Translations under genes and position numbers: made by a program | The notes under the pieces: model-generated | What the model saw: the letters and a program-made list of their open reading frames with translations, nothing else | Told to the model about the DNA's origin: nothing | The model's database searches: none | In this document: one piece after another, positions 10,657-20,967 of the stretch | Position numbering within the stretch: the first letter of the stretch is position 1 | How the letters are laid out: every line of letters begins with the position of its first letter | Assembly (NCBI RefSeq): GCF_012927445.1 | Contig: NZ_JABBPD010000003.1 | Coordinates: 183,973 to 247,972 of the forward strand | Length of the DNA: 64,000 bases | Direction: 5' to 3' | DNA from: Rhodoferax sp. | GTDB lineage: Bacteria; Pseudomonadota; Gammaproteobacteria; Burkholderiales; Burkholderiaceae_C

Positions 10657-11651
10657 TGGGCGGCCTCCACTTGGTTGCGGGACAGCCGCGTCATCAGGCG
10701 CTGCAGTCCGCCCATCACGCCGTCGCGGGCAAACAGCACGATCAGCACCAGCAAGGCACCGAGCCAGAACTGCCAGTACTCTGGATTGATGTCTGACAGC
10801 AGGTGGTGCGCCGTCATAAAGACGATGGTGCCGACCAAAGCGCCATACAGCCTGCCGGAGCCGCCCAGAACGAGGATCAACATCAGCTCGGCCGAACGAT
10901 TGAAAGACAACACATCGAGGGCCACAAACTGGGTGGTTTGCGCCAGCAGTGCACCCGCCACCCCGGCGTAAGCGGCTCCGATCGTGTAGACGGCCGAGAG
11001 CCGGGCATTGACCGGCGCCCCAATCGCCGGCATGCGGCCGACGTTGAGCCGGATGCCCTTGAGACTGAGGCCAAACGGGCTGTGCACCAGTTTGCGCGCC
11101 ACCCAGAAGAGACCGAACAAGATCACCAGGACATACCAATAAGCGGTTTTTCCGTAAAGGTCAAAGCGGAACTGGCCCAGGATTGGCTTCATCTCGATGC
11201 CTTGCAGGCCATCGACGCCGCCAGTGATAAAGGTGAGTTTGTTGGCCACCTCGTACAGCATCATCGCCACGCCGAGGGTCACCATCAAACGCGTCAGGTC
11301 GGTGCCGCGCAGCACCAAAAAGCTGCAAACAAAACCCAGCACGGCACTGACCAAGGCCGCCACCAGCAACCCCATGAGCGGGTCACCAAAACCCTGGGAC
11401 GCCAGCAGCCCGGCAGCGTAAGCGCCGACCCCGAAGAAGGCGGCATGCCCGAGGGAAACGATGCCCGCGTAGCCCAGAATCAAGTCCAGCGACAAACAGA
11501 ACAGCGCCATGATGGCGATCTGCGACAACAGCACCAGATTTTCTGGAAAAACAAAGTAAGCCAGCACCGGCAAGAGCCAGAACGCCAGTTCGGCAGGCTG
11601 CCAGCGATCAGCGCGCTTGAGCGGGGACAGGTCAATAGTTGGAAGACTCAT
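10653..11651 (-). CDS. livM: Branched-chain-type ABC transporter permease (LivM)
   Basis: Multi-TM protein with LGYAGIVSLGHAAFFGVGAYAAG; start MSLPTIDLSP follows the livH stop. Confidence 0.9.
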   Translation of the reverse strand: MSLPTIDLSPLKRADRWQPAELAFWLLPVLAYFVFPENLVLLSQIAIMALFCLSLDLILGYAGIVSLGHAAFFGVGAYAAGLLASQGFGDPLMGLLVAALVSAVLGFVCSFLVLRGTDLTRLMVTLGVAMMLYEVANKLTFITGGVDGLQGIEMKPILGQFRFDLYGKTAYWYVLVILFGLFWVARKLVHSPFGLSLKGIRLNVGRMPAIGAPVNARLSAVYTIGAAYAGVAGALLAQTTQFVALDVLSFNRSAELMLILVLGGSGRLYGALVGTIVFMTAHHLLSDINPEYWQFWLGALLVLIVLFARDGVMGGLQRLMTRLSRNQVEAAQ

Positions 11652-11661
11652 GTTGATGTCC

Positions 11662-12519
11662 TTAATGGGCCGCACGGCGGCCAAACAGGCCTTGCGGGCG
11701 CAACACCAGCATCACCACCATGACGGCGTAAATAACGAAGGCGCCAACCTGGGGCACGTAATATTTGCCGACCACATCGACCACCCCTAACACCAGCGAC
11801 GCCACCAACGAACCGGTGATGCTGCCACTGCCCCCGACCGCGACAACGATCAAAAAGTAAACAAGGTACTTGACCGGAAAACCGGGATCGAGGCCCAACA
11901 TTTCCACGCCCAATGCGCCACCCAGCCCGGCTAAGCCCGAACCCAGCGCGAAGGTCAGGGTAAAGATGCGCTCCACGTTGATGCCAACGCCACGGGCCGC
12001 ACGCGGGTTATCCACCGAGGCCCGCAACTGGGCGCCAAAACGCGTGCCGCTCACCATGCGTTGCAGGCCAAAAGCAATGGCCAGACTGAGAACAATCAGG
12101 AACAGGCGGTACACCCCCATGTCCAGCCCGGGTAATTTGATTTGTCCGCGCAGGAAGTCAGGCAGGGTCAGGGGCTGCTGCTGTGGTCCAAAAAAGTAAT
12201 GGGCGGTCGCCATCGACATGAACACCAGGCCGATGGAAAACAGCACCTGATCGAGGTGCGTGGCCGAATAGAGCCGACGGTACAAGGTGCGTTCGAAGAT
12301 CACGCCGACCAGCGCCGTCAGCAGACCGGCCAGCGGCAAGGAAAGCAGAAAAGGCACGCCAAGCTGGTTGAGCAAGGTGACGCAGACATAGCCCCCCACC
12401 ATGGCAAAGGCGCCGTGAGCGAGGTTGACGAAATTCATCAGACCGAGGGTGACCGAAAGGCCCACGCTGATCAGGAATAACAACATCCCCGAGGCGATGC
12501 CGTCGAACAGAATAGTCAT
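11662..12519 (-). CDS. livH: Branched-chain-type ABC transporter permease (LivH)
   Basis: GLMNFVNLAHGAFAMVGGYV; multi-TM. Confidence 0.9.
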   Translation of the reverse strand: MTILFDGIASGMLLFLISVGLSVTLGLMNFVNLAHGAFAMVGGYVCVTLLNQLGVPFLLSLPLAGLLTALVGVIFERTLYRRLYSATHLDQVLFSIGLVFMSMATAHYFFGPQQQPLTLPDFLRGQIKLPGLDMGVYRLFLIVLSLAIAFGLQRMVSGTRFGAQLRASVDNPRAARGVGINVERIFTLTFALGSGLAGLGGALGVEMLGLDPGFPVKYLVYFLIVVAVGGSGSITGSLVASLVLGVVDVVGKYYVPQVGAFVIYAVMVVMLVLRPQGLFGRRAAH

Positions 12520-12602
12520 GGTGATTACCTATGGCTGGGAAACATGAATAGATCACGCCGGGAGATGGTGGGCACCTCCCGGGCAAGGCTGACAAAACCG
12601 GT

Positions 12603-13775
12603 TTAAGGCTTGCCAGGGTCTCTGAAATTGGCAGTCTGCTCAAACTCGACGTTTTGCAGTTTGTCCGCCACCTTCTCCACCTTGCGGATGTAAATAGTCT
12701 GGACGATGTCGCGCGTCACAGGGTCGATGCTGATGGGGCCGCGCGGGCTGGTCCAGCCCAGGCCTTTGGCGGCGGCCATGAATTTGTCGCCACTGGCATC
12801 ACCACCGGTTTTTTCCAGCGTCTTGGCAATCAGCTGCATGCCGTCATACCCGCTGACCGCCATGAAATTGGGCCGATCCTTGGGGTAAGCCTTGTAATAG
12901 GCTTGCACGAAAGTCTTGTTCTCGGGCGAGTTGTGCGCTTCGGAGTAATGGAAGGAATTGACAATGCCCAACGCGTTGTCGCCCACGCCGTCCAGCACGT
13001 CTTCAGAGGTCAGGTCACCGGTGGCAATGATGCGAATGCCTGCCTTGGCCAGATCACGCTCGACAAACCCCTTGATGAACGCGATGGTTTGCTCGCCGGG
13101 TGGCACAAACAGGAACACGGCTTCGGGTTTGGCATCCTTGATTTTTTGCAGGAAAGGGGCAAAGTCCGGGCTCTTCACCGGGGTGCGCACTTCGCCGACG
13201 ATCTCACCGCCGGCGGCGGTGAATGTCTTCTTGAACTGGGCTTCGGCATCATGGCCAGGGCCATAGTCGGCCACCAGGGTGTACACCTTCTTGATCTTGT
13301 TTTTGGCGGCCCAGCTGGCCACCGGTGCGGTCACCTGCGGCAGCGTGTGCGAGACGCGCAGGATGTAGTCGGATTTGGTGGTGATCGACGAGGTGGCCGC
13401 GTTCATGACGATCATCGGCGTGTGCGACTCGCTGGCGATGGGGGCTGCAGCAAAGGCCGAGGGGGTCAAGCCGAAGCCGCCGAGCACATGCACCTTGTCT
13501 TTGACGACCAGTTCCTGCGCGGCGCGCTTGCTGATTTCAGGCGCAACACCGGTGTCGTCCTTGATGATCAGCTCGACCTTGCGGCCAGAGAATGTGCCAC
13601 CGGACTGTTCCAAATAGAGCCGCGCACCGTGTTCGATCTGCTTGCCATAAGAGGCAAACGGGCCGGACATCGGCAACACCAGTCCAATTTTCAGGGGTTC
13701 AGCGGCGGATGCCGCCAGACTGAGCGCGCATGCGCCCAGTGCGGCGAGCCAGACTTTGGATTTCTTGATTTGCAT
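12603..13775 (-). CDS. ABC transporter substrate-binding protein (LivK-like), probably for an aromatic acid
   Basis: Signal peptide; LKIGLVLPMSGPFASYGKQIEHGARLYLEQSGG; aromatic catabolic context. Confidence 0.88.
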   Translation of the reverse strand: MQIKKSKVWLAALGACALSLAASAAEPLKIGLVLPMSGPFASYGKQIEHGARLYLEQSGGTFSGRKVELIIKDDTGVAPEISKRAAQELVVKDKVHVLGGFGLTPSAFAAAPIASESHTPMIVMNAATSSITTKSDYILRVSHTLPQVTAPVASWAAKNKIKKVYTLVADYGPGHDAEAQFKKTFTAAGGEIVGEVRTPVKSPDFAPFLQKIKDAKPEAVFLFVPPGEQTIAFIKGFVERDLAKAGIRIIATGDLTSEDVLDGVGDNALGIVNSFHYSEAHNSPENKTFVQAYYKAYPKDRPNFMAVSGYDGMQLIAKTLEKTGGDASGDKFMAAAKGLGWTSPRGPISIDPVTRDIVQTIYIRKVEKVADKLQNVEFEQTANFRDPGKP

Positions 13776-13987
13776 GTTTGTCTCCTATTCACTCGAGGGC
13801 CTGGCGCGGCAAAATTACCACGTCAGTGGGGAAATTTTTATTGTTGACGATGAAACTGGCGTGAGGGCGCGAATCGTAGAAGCAGACCAAATTACTGTAA
13901 ATGCATCGAAACCAATATGAGGTATTTGAAATTCGCATAGTGCAGTCATACAGCGATTATGAGCAGCATCTCCAGACAGTCGTTCCA

Positions 13988-14092
13988 GCGGTTTGCATGG
14001 GCGGTATTTTGTCTAGAACTCCCCCTGTTGTTAAGTCGGGGAAACTACTAGCAGTTATTGCAAGTTGGCATAATTGATAACTAGATATTCAC
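13988..14092. repeat. Direct repeat DR-2: relic of galD start plus upstream region, in front of the LysR gene
   Basis: gcggtttgcatgggcggtattttgtctagaa...gttaag...actagcagttat...cataattgataactagatattc; same order as DR-1. Confidence 0.75.
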
Positions 14093-14104
14093 TTGTGGTA
14101 AAAA

Positions 14105-15016
14105 ATGGACCTCAAACAACTGGAATACTTTGTGCGTGTCGCCGAACTGGGTAGTTTTACCCGCGCCTCCATTGCCCTGGACATCGCGCAACCCGCGCTG
14201 AGCCGTCAGGTGCGGCTGCTGGAGGTGGAGTTGCATCAAAGCCTGCTGACGCGCAATGGTCGCGGCGCCGTGCCCACGGAAGCAGGCAAGCTGTTGCTGG
14301 CGCATGGGCGCGGCATTTTGCACCAGGTTGAACGGGCCCGGGAGGAACTGGGGCGGGTGCGGGGTTCGCTTGCCGGGCGCGTTGCCGTGGGTTTGCCCAC
14401 CAGCCTGGCACGCGTGCTCACCGTACCGCTGACCAAGGCTTTTCGTCAGCAAATGCCGGATGCAACCATCTCCATCAGCGAAGGCTTGTCCGTGCCCATG
14501 CAAGAGTCGCTGGTGAATGGGCGACTGGACATTGCGGTGCTGTACAACACCCAGCCCAGCCATGAGATTGAAATCTCGCCCTTGCCGGATGAAGACTTGC
14601 TGCTGGTGCAGGCGCGTCCGCCGGGTTTACAGGAAGAACCGCCGCCCGGACCGATCTCACTGAAAGAAGTCGCGCAATTGTCTTTGGTGATTCCGAGTCG
14701 GCCTAATGCTATTCGGATGCAAGTCGAGTCAGAAATGGCGAACATTGGCTGCCGCCTGAAAATTGCGCTCGAAATCGACGGCGTATTCGCCATTCTTGAT
14801 CTGGTGGCTGACGGCGCAGGCAGTGCCGTGTTGTCGCGCAACGCGGTCGCCACCTCGGTCAGACCTTCGGCGTTTTCGGTGCGCACGATCAATGCACCGG
14901 AACTGCGCACCAAGGTGTCACTCGCTACCAGCTCGTTGCGCCCGGCCACGCTGACACAGCAGGCCACCCTGACACTGATTCGCCAAACCATGGCAAAGCT
15001 TGCGAAACCCGACTAA
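14105..15016 (+). CDS. LysR-family regulator, likely of the protocatechuate 4,5-cleavage operon
   Basis: N-terminal HTH MDLKQLEYFVRVAELGSFTRASIALDIAQPALSRQVRLLE. Confidence 0.88.
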   Translation: MDLKQLEYFVRVAELGSFTRASIALDIAQPALSRQVRLLEVELHQSLLTRNGRGAVPTEAGKLLLAHGRGILHQVERAREELGRVRGSLAGRVAVGLPTSLARVLTVPLTKAFRQQMPDATISISEGLSVPMQESLVNGRLDIAVLYNTQPSHEIEISPLPDEDLLLVQARPPGLQEEPPPGPISLKEVAQLSLVIPSRPNAIRMQVESEMANIGCRLKIALEIDGVFAILDLVADGAGSAVLSRNAVATSVRPSAFSVRTINAPELRTKVSLATSSLRPATLTQQATLTLIRQTMAKLAKPD

Positions 15017-15041
15017 GTGACCGCTCGCCCGGCACTGATAA

Positions 15042-15099
15042 CTTGCTGCAATATTGATAGCTTATTACGCATATTTCATGCGGGCTAGAGGCCAAAAAC
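15042..15099 (+). repeat. Dispersed Comamonadaceae-type repeat, copy E
   Basis: TTGCTGCAATATTGATAGCTTATTACGCATATTTCATGCGGGCTAGAGGCC. Confidence 0.75.
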
Positions 15100-15130
15100 A
15101 CTACTTTTTTACTTACAAAGAGACAAGCGA

Positions 15131-16039
15131 ATGAAACTTGAACATATTGGCATGGTGGGCTACGGCGAGGTTGGTAAAATTTTCACTGAGGGGCTCAAAA
15201 GTAAGGTGATTGACGTCAGCGCATGGGATCTCAAGTTCGACGCCACCATCACCCCCGCTATGGCGCGTGATGCCGAGCTGGCCCATGCGGCGCAAGCCGG
15301 CGTGCTGGCAAGGGACTCAATGAAAGCGCTGTGCGAAAAAGCTGACTTTTTGATTTCTGCCGTGACGGCCTCCAACACGCTGGCGGTGGCGCAGGCGGCC
15401 GCGTTGCACATTCGCCCGGGTGCCATTTTTCTGGATCTCAATTCAGCGTCACCGGGGACCAAACAGCAGGCGGCGCAGGTCATTGAGGCGGCCGGGGCGC
15501 ACTACGTGGAGGCCGGTGTCATGACCTCGGTGCCACCCTATGGCATTCGGGTGCCGATGCTGCTGGGCGGGGCCCAAGCGCAGGCACTGGCTGAAAAATT
15601 AGCCGCCTTCGGCATGGACGCCAAAGCCGTGGCGACCGAGATCGGGATGGCCTCCGCGATCAAAATGTGCCGCAGCGTGATGATCAAGGGACTGGAAGCG
15701 CTGGTGATTGAGAGCTACACCACCGCCCGAAAATACGGCGTCGAAAGCCACATGATCCCGACCTTGGCCGAGACGTTCCCATCTATCGACTGGGAAGCGA
15801 CCGGCGCTTACTTCTTCAGCCGCGTGGCGCAGCATGGCAAGCGCCGGGCCGAGGAAATGCGCGAAGCCGCCAATACGGTACAAGAGGCCGGCTTTGAACC
15901 CTGGATGTCAACCGCTATCGCCGGGAAACACGATTGGATGGCGCAACAAACCCGTGATGGCGTGTTTGACGACTTGCCCAAAGGCGCTCGTTGGGAAGAG
16001 TTTGCAGACCGGCTGATTGCCGGCACAAACCATAGGTAA
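15131..16039 (+). CDS. NAD(P)-dependent 6-phosphogluconate-dehydrogenase-like protein with DUF1932-type C-terminal domain
   Basis: IGMVGYGEVGKIFTEGLK Rossmann motif; AIKMCRSVMIKGLEALVIES. Confidence 0.75.
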   Translation: MKLEHIGMVGYGEVGKIFTEGLKSKVIDVSAWDLKFDATITPAMARDAELAHAAQAGVLARDSMKALCEKADFLISAVTASNTLAVAQAAALHIRPGAIFLDLNSASPGTKQQAAQVIEAAGAHYVEAGVMTSVPPYGIRVPMLLGGAQAQALAEKLAAFGMDAKAVATEIGMASAIKMCRSVMIKGLEALVIESYTTARKYGVESHMIPTLAETFPSIDWEATGAYFFSRVAQHGKRRAEEMREAANTVQEAGFEPWMSTAIAGKHDWMAQQTRDGVFDDLPKGARWEEFADRLIAGTNHR

Positions 16040-16045
16040 AACAAT

Positions 16046-16831
16046 CTACAACAGCGGACGCAGCTCCCGGGCCGCTTCAAACAGTAAAGGAAGCAAGTCC
16101 CGTTGCATCGCCAATGTTGACAAGCGATCGTGGGATGCCACCACGTTAAGCGCCGCGACCGTCACCCCTTTGGTATTGCGCAACGGCACCGCCAAGGCGT
16201 GAACGCCCAGTTCGTGTTCTTCGCTGGACAGGCAAAAATCATCTTGGCGAACTTTTTCGATGAGCGCGCGAAATTCCTTGGTGTCCGTGGTGGTCATGGG
16301 CGTCATGCGGGCCAGGTTGCGCCCCTTCATCCATGCACTGAACGCCGCTTTGGTTTTAGCGGCCAGCAACACCCGCCCGGTAGATGTGACATGGGCCGGT
16401 AACCTCGCCCCCATGTGCAGTCCGTAGGCAATCACGCGCCCCGTCCCGGTGGCCGATGAGGTGCGGTCATTGCCGCTGCGCGCCACGATCACCACCTCGT
16501 CAGCGTCCAGCACCACTGCCGAGAAAGATTCTTGCGCCTGCACGGCGAGCCGGTTCAACGTGGGTTGTATCGCACGAGGCAAGCGAGAGGATGCCAGATA
16601 GCTGCCCGAAAAACGCAACACTTTGCTGGACAACCAAAAATAGCTGCCATCCGTCTCCAGGTAGCCGAGGTGCGCCAGTGTCAGTAAATGGCGCCGCGCC
16701 GCCGCCCGCGTGATGCCGGCCCGTGCCGCGGCGAGTGTGGCGTTCAGGCGCTGGCGTTCGGTGTCAAAACTTTCCAGCACCGCCATGCCCTTGGCCATGC
16801 CCTCGATGAAATCTGCTTTGGCGATGGTCAT
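16046..16831 (-). CDS. IclR-family regulator (PobR/PcaR-like), start MTIAKADFIEGMAKG
   Basis: GMAVLESFDTERQRLNATLAAARAGITRAAARRHLLTLAHLGYL; divergent from pobA. Confidence 0.85.
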   Translation of the reverse strand: MTIAKADFIEGMAKGMAVLESFDTERQRLNATLAAARAGITRAAARRHLLTLAHLGYLETDGSYFWLSSKVLRFSGSYLASSRLPRAIQPTLNRLAVQAQESFSAVVLDADEVVIVARSGNDRTSSATGTGRVIAYGLHMGARLPAHVTSTGRVLLAAKTKAAFSAWMKGRNLARMTPMTTTDTKEFRALIEKVRQDDFCLSSEEHELGVHALAVPLRNTKGVTVAALNVVASHDRLSTLAMQRDLLPLLFEAARELRPLL

Positions 16832-16848
16832 CCCATAAATCCGATATG

Positions 16849-16867
16849 TTGCGCGACTATCGCGCAA
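16849..16867. promoter_or_regulatory. Candidate operator, perfect inverted repeat
   Basis: TTGCGCG-ACTAT-CGCGCAA in the IclR/pobA intergenic region. Confidence 0.5.
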
Positions 16868-16870
16868 TGG

Positions 16871-16885
16871 GTGCAATCATCGCAC
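16871..16885. promoter_or_regulatory. Candidate second operator, near-palindrome
   Basis: GTGCAATCATCGCAC, centred about 20 bp from the first. Confidence 0.4.
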
Positions 16886-16894
16886 AAATATTGA

Positions 16895-18142
<1,248 letters not shown>

Positions 18143-18240
18143 GCGCCTCGACATGCCGCCAGATGCTGCGTATTGGGTCGCTTGAATCAGGTGGTTTTAG
18201 TTATCATCTGTCACTACTTTTAAAACAGGGGAGACGCATC

Positions 18241-18822
18241 ATGGCGCACGAAAGCATTCGAATTATTCACGACGAGCACGCTGCGTTGGCGGCGATGTTG
18301 CGTTCCATTGGCATGATGGTTGAACGTGGTCCTGGCAACGAGCCTGAAAGTTTTTTTGATGTATTGCGGGCCATGCTGTTCTACATTGACGAGTTTCCGG
18401 AACGGCTGCATCACCCCAAGGAATCAGAACTGCTCTTCCCCCGCGTCGCCCGATTGGCGCCCGAGACCACGGAGGCCATTGACCGACTGGAAAATGACCA
18501 TGTCAAGGGCGAATCGGCAGTGCGCGAGTTACAGCATTTGTTGTTGGCGTGGGAGTTGGTTGGTGAATCCAGACGTGTCGCTTTTGAGAAAGCGGCAAAA
18601 CAGTATCTTGCTTTTTATCTGGAACACATGCGGCTGGAAGAGACCGTGATTCTGCCCGCAGCCCAAAAGGTATTGAGCGACGCCGACTGGAAAGAACTCG
18701 ATGCCGCATTTGCCACCAATTGCGATCCCCTCACCGGCAAGTACCCGCGTGACCCGGTGTACGACCGGCTGTTCACGCGTATTGTGTCGCGCGCGCCCGC
18801 ACCAATTGGCTTGGGGGATTAA
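18241..18822 (+). CDS. Hemerythrin-domain protein
   Basis: IRIIHDEHAALAAML...ERLHHPKESELLFPRV...YLEHMRLEETVILP. Confidence 0.85.
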   Translation: MAHESIRIIHDEHAALAAMLRSIGMMVERGPGNEPESFFDVLRAMLFYIDEFPERLHHPKESELLFPRVARLAPETTEAIDRLENDHVKGESAVRELQHLLLAWELVGESRRVAFEKAAKQYLAFYLEHMRLEETVILPAAQKVLSDADWKELDAAFATNCDPLTGKYPRDPVYDRLFTRIVSRAPAPIGLGD

Positions 18823-18832
18823 CCCCCCAATA

Positions 18833-18950
18833 TCAGACGCGTTCGATGATCACCGCAATGCCTTGGCCGACGCCAATGCACATGGTGCACAGCGCGTAGC
18901 GGCCGCCAATGCGGTGCAATTGATTGATGGCCGTCGTTACCTGCGCCTGC
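18833..18950 (-). pseudogene. C-terminal remnant of a thiolase (beta-ketoadipyl-CoA thiolase-like)
   Basis: Minus strand AQVTTAINQLHRIGGRYALCTMCIGVGQGIAVIIERV*; the rest of the enzyme is missing. Confidence 0.8.
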
Positions 18951-18959
18951 ACCTCTCGC

Positions 18960-19677
18960 CCCAGCAGTGCAGTGGGCGACTCAGGCTGGAGAAAGCCATC
19001 AGCATCAGTGCCGAGTGCATTTACCAACACGCCTACCAAGACAAGGCGACAGGCGGGGACTTGGTGAGTTACCTGCGCTGTCAAAAGGTACGCCGCAAAC
19101 GCTACGCCAGTGGCCAGGAGCGCCGAGGCGTGCTGAAGAATCGCATCGGTATTGAGCAGCGTCCCACCGTGGTGGACAAACGCAGCCGTATTGGCGACTG
19201 GGAGGGGGACACCGTCATTGGCAAAGGGCACCAGGGTGTGCTGGTCACGCTGGTGGGGCGAAAATCTCGCTATACCCTGGCCTGCCAGTTGGACTCGCGC
19301 CACAGCGCGAAGGTCACACCGGCCATCATCGCGCTGCTACGGCCCCACAAGGCCAAGTGCAAGACCTTGACCTTTGACAATGGCAAAGAGTTCTCCGAGC
19401 ATGAATTCATCGCCCAGTGCTTGAAGGCCCGGGTGTACTTTGCGCATCCGTACTGCTCCTGGGAGCATGGGCTCAATGAAAACCACAATGGCTTGTTGCG
19501 CCAGTTCTTTCCCAAGCAGACCAACCTGCTCAAGGTGAGCCAGGATGAGGTCAATGAGGCGGTGTATCGGCTTAACCACCGACCTCGCAAGTGCCTGGGC
19601 TATCGCACCCCGCATGAGGTCTTTTATCGCTTGAAAATGACTCCGCTTAAACTTCCTACTGATGCACTTTGTAGTTG
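18960..19677 (+). mobile_element. 5'-truncated IS30-family transposase
   Basis: AISISAECIYQHAYQDK...IGDWEGDTVIGKGHQGVLVTLVGRKSRYTLA...TFDNGKEFSEHEFIAQCL...NGLLRQFFPK...NHRPRKCLGYRTPHEVF; N-terminal HTH absent. Confidence 0.88.
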
Positions 19678-19685
19678 AATCTGCG

Positions 19686-19750
19686 ACGTTTTAGGCCTCT
19701 AGCCCCCGTACAACATGCGCATGAGGCTATGTATTTTATAGCGATTCAAT
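19686..19750 (-). repeat. Dispersed Comamonadaceae-type repeat, copy F
   Basis: Minus strand CGCTATAAAATACATAGCCTCATGCGCATGTTGTACGGGGGCTAGAGGCCTAAAACG. Confidence 0.75.
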
Positions 19751-19777
19751 GGCTGTCCATTGGAACCGGTCGGTCCC

Positions 19778-20044
19778 TTAGCTCTCGAGGAAGTAAATGT
19801 CTGGCTTGTCGACCACCCCAACTTCTTGCATCTTCTCGCGTAGGTCTGCGGAAGCTGCAAACGCCTTCGCTCGATTGATATCTTGCACTTCAAAAAGAAT
19901 AACAACCTCGTTGGCATCGTCCGAGTTTCGAAGTAGATATTTCTCTGTGAGACCTGCTTCGGTGCGTTTTGACTGGTGGCCGTCGTAACCAGTCTTCCAA
20001 GTCTTGAATTCCTTGACTTTGTGCCTTATCAGCAAGAATGCCAT
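19778..20044 (-). CDS. Small dimeric alpha/beta-barrel-like (ABM-type) hypothetical protein
   Basis: 88 aa MAFLLIRHKVKEFKTWKTGYDGHQSKRTEAGLTEKYLLRNSDDANEVVILFEVQD. Confidence 0.6.
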   Translation of the reverse strand: MAFLLIRHKVKEFKTWKTGYDGHQSKRTEAGLTEKYLLRNSDDANEVVILFEVQDINRAKAFAASADLREKMQEVGVVDKPDIYFLES

Positions 20045-20219
20045 GAGGTACTCCTTTTGTAGCGGGTGCCAGCAGATTACGGGTGTCCAGGCGTTGCTGA
20101 CAAATGCCTAGGCTGTTAAATCCTGAACCAATTGAAGACGAATCGCTTGATAAATCTCATAGGAACGAAGTGAGTGGCAAACAAAAAATACGTAACGCAC
20201 GTCGCTTGAATGACTGCAA

Positions 20220-20308
20220 CCGTTTAGGTTTGTGGAATGCCAGCCCGTAACCACTGACCGGAGCGACTCAGCCCAAGCCTGAGGGCAGGCGTCGTAAAAC
20301 CTAAACGG
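20220..20308. other. Long-range inverted repeat in a noncoding stretch
   Basis: CCGTTTAGGTTT (20220-20231) and AAACCTAAACGG (20297-20308), perfect 12-bp arms. Confidence 0.7.
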
Positions 20309-20544
20309 AAGCGGTCAGTCGAAGTGCTCCTCCAATTTCAAAATTGGCTTGTTTGAAGCCTAGAATCAAAAAAGAACAATCTGCGGGGTTTGTCGAAATT
20401 TTTATATCTGCAAATAATCCGAGAAAACCACTAAAACCAAGGCTAAAAGCCACTCTCAGGGGAAATTCATGACCAGTATATGGAGCAAGGTTCAGTATAT
20501 ATAGCATGTTTTTCTCTATACATTACGTTAGAACTGGAGAAATA

Positions 20545-20967
20545 ATGCACTGTGATCTTGTAGTTAGTACATCAATCGCTCCAAAAACTATATCAGCTAC
20601 AAATATTGATGATTTCAAAGCCCAACTTGAAGCGTTGTTAATAGAATCAAAGCAACAAAGGGGAATTGTGTACATATGGAAAACACAATCTGATATACCA
20701 AGATTAAAAGGGAAAAACCCCATTATTTATATCGGGAAAGCTGATGGAAGCTTGTACGATCGCTATATAAATAAAATTACCCATGAGGCAAATGAGTACT
20801 GGGACAGGTACCATCAAATAATATCCGCCTACGGAAATATATATATAGAAATATTTGAGTCAAAAGATCCAAAAAAAACTGAAAACAATTTCTTATACCA
20901 ATATCATCAGCAATTTATGGAGTTGCCGCCTATCAATTTGCAAAGTTACAAATATGGCCTGCTCTAA
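20545..20967 (+). CDS. GIY-YIG nuclease-like protein, candidate gene-cassette ORF
   Basis: RGIVYIWKT...NPIIYIGKADGSLYDRYINKI...ENNFLYQYHQQFMELPPIN; AT-rich; 18 nt after a GTTAGAA core and ends inside an attC-like site. Confidence 0.6.
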   Translation: MHCDLVVSTSIAPKTISATNIDDFKAQLEALLIESKQQRGIVYIWKTQSDIPRLKGKNPIIYIGKADGSLYDRYINKITHEANEYWDRYHQIISAYGNIYIEIFESKDPKKTENNFLYQYHQQFMELPPINLQSYKYGLL

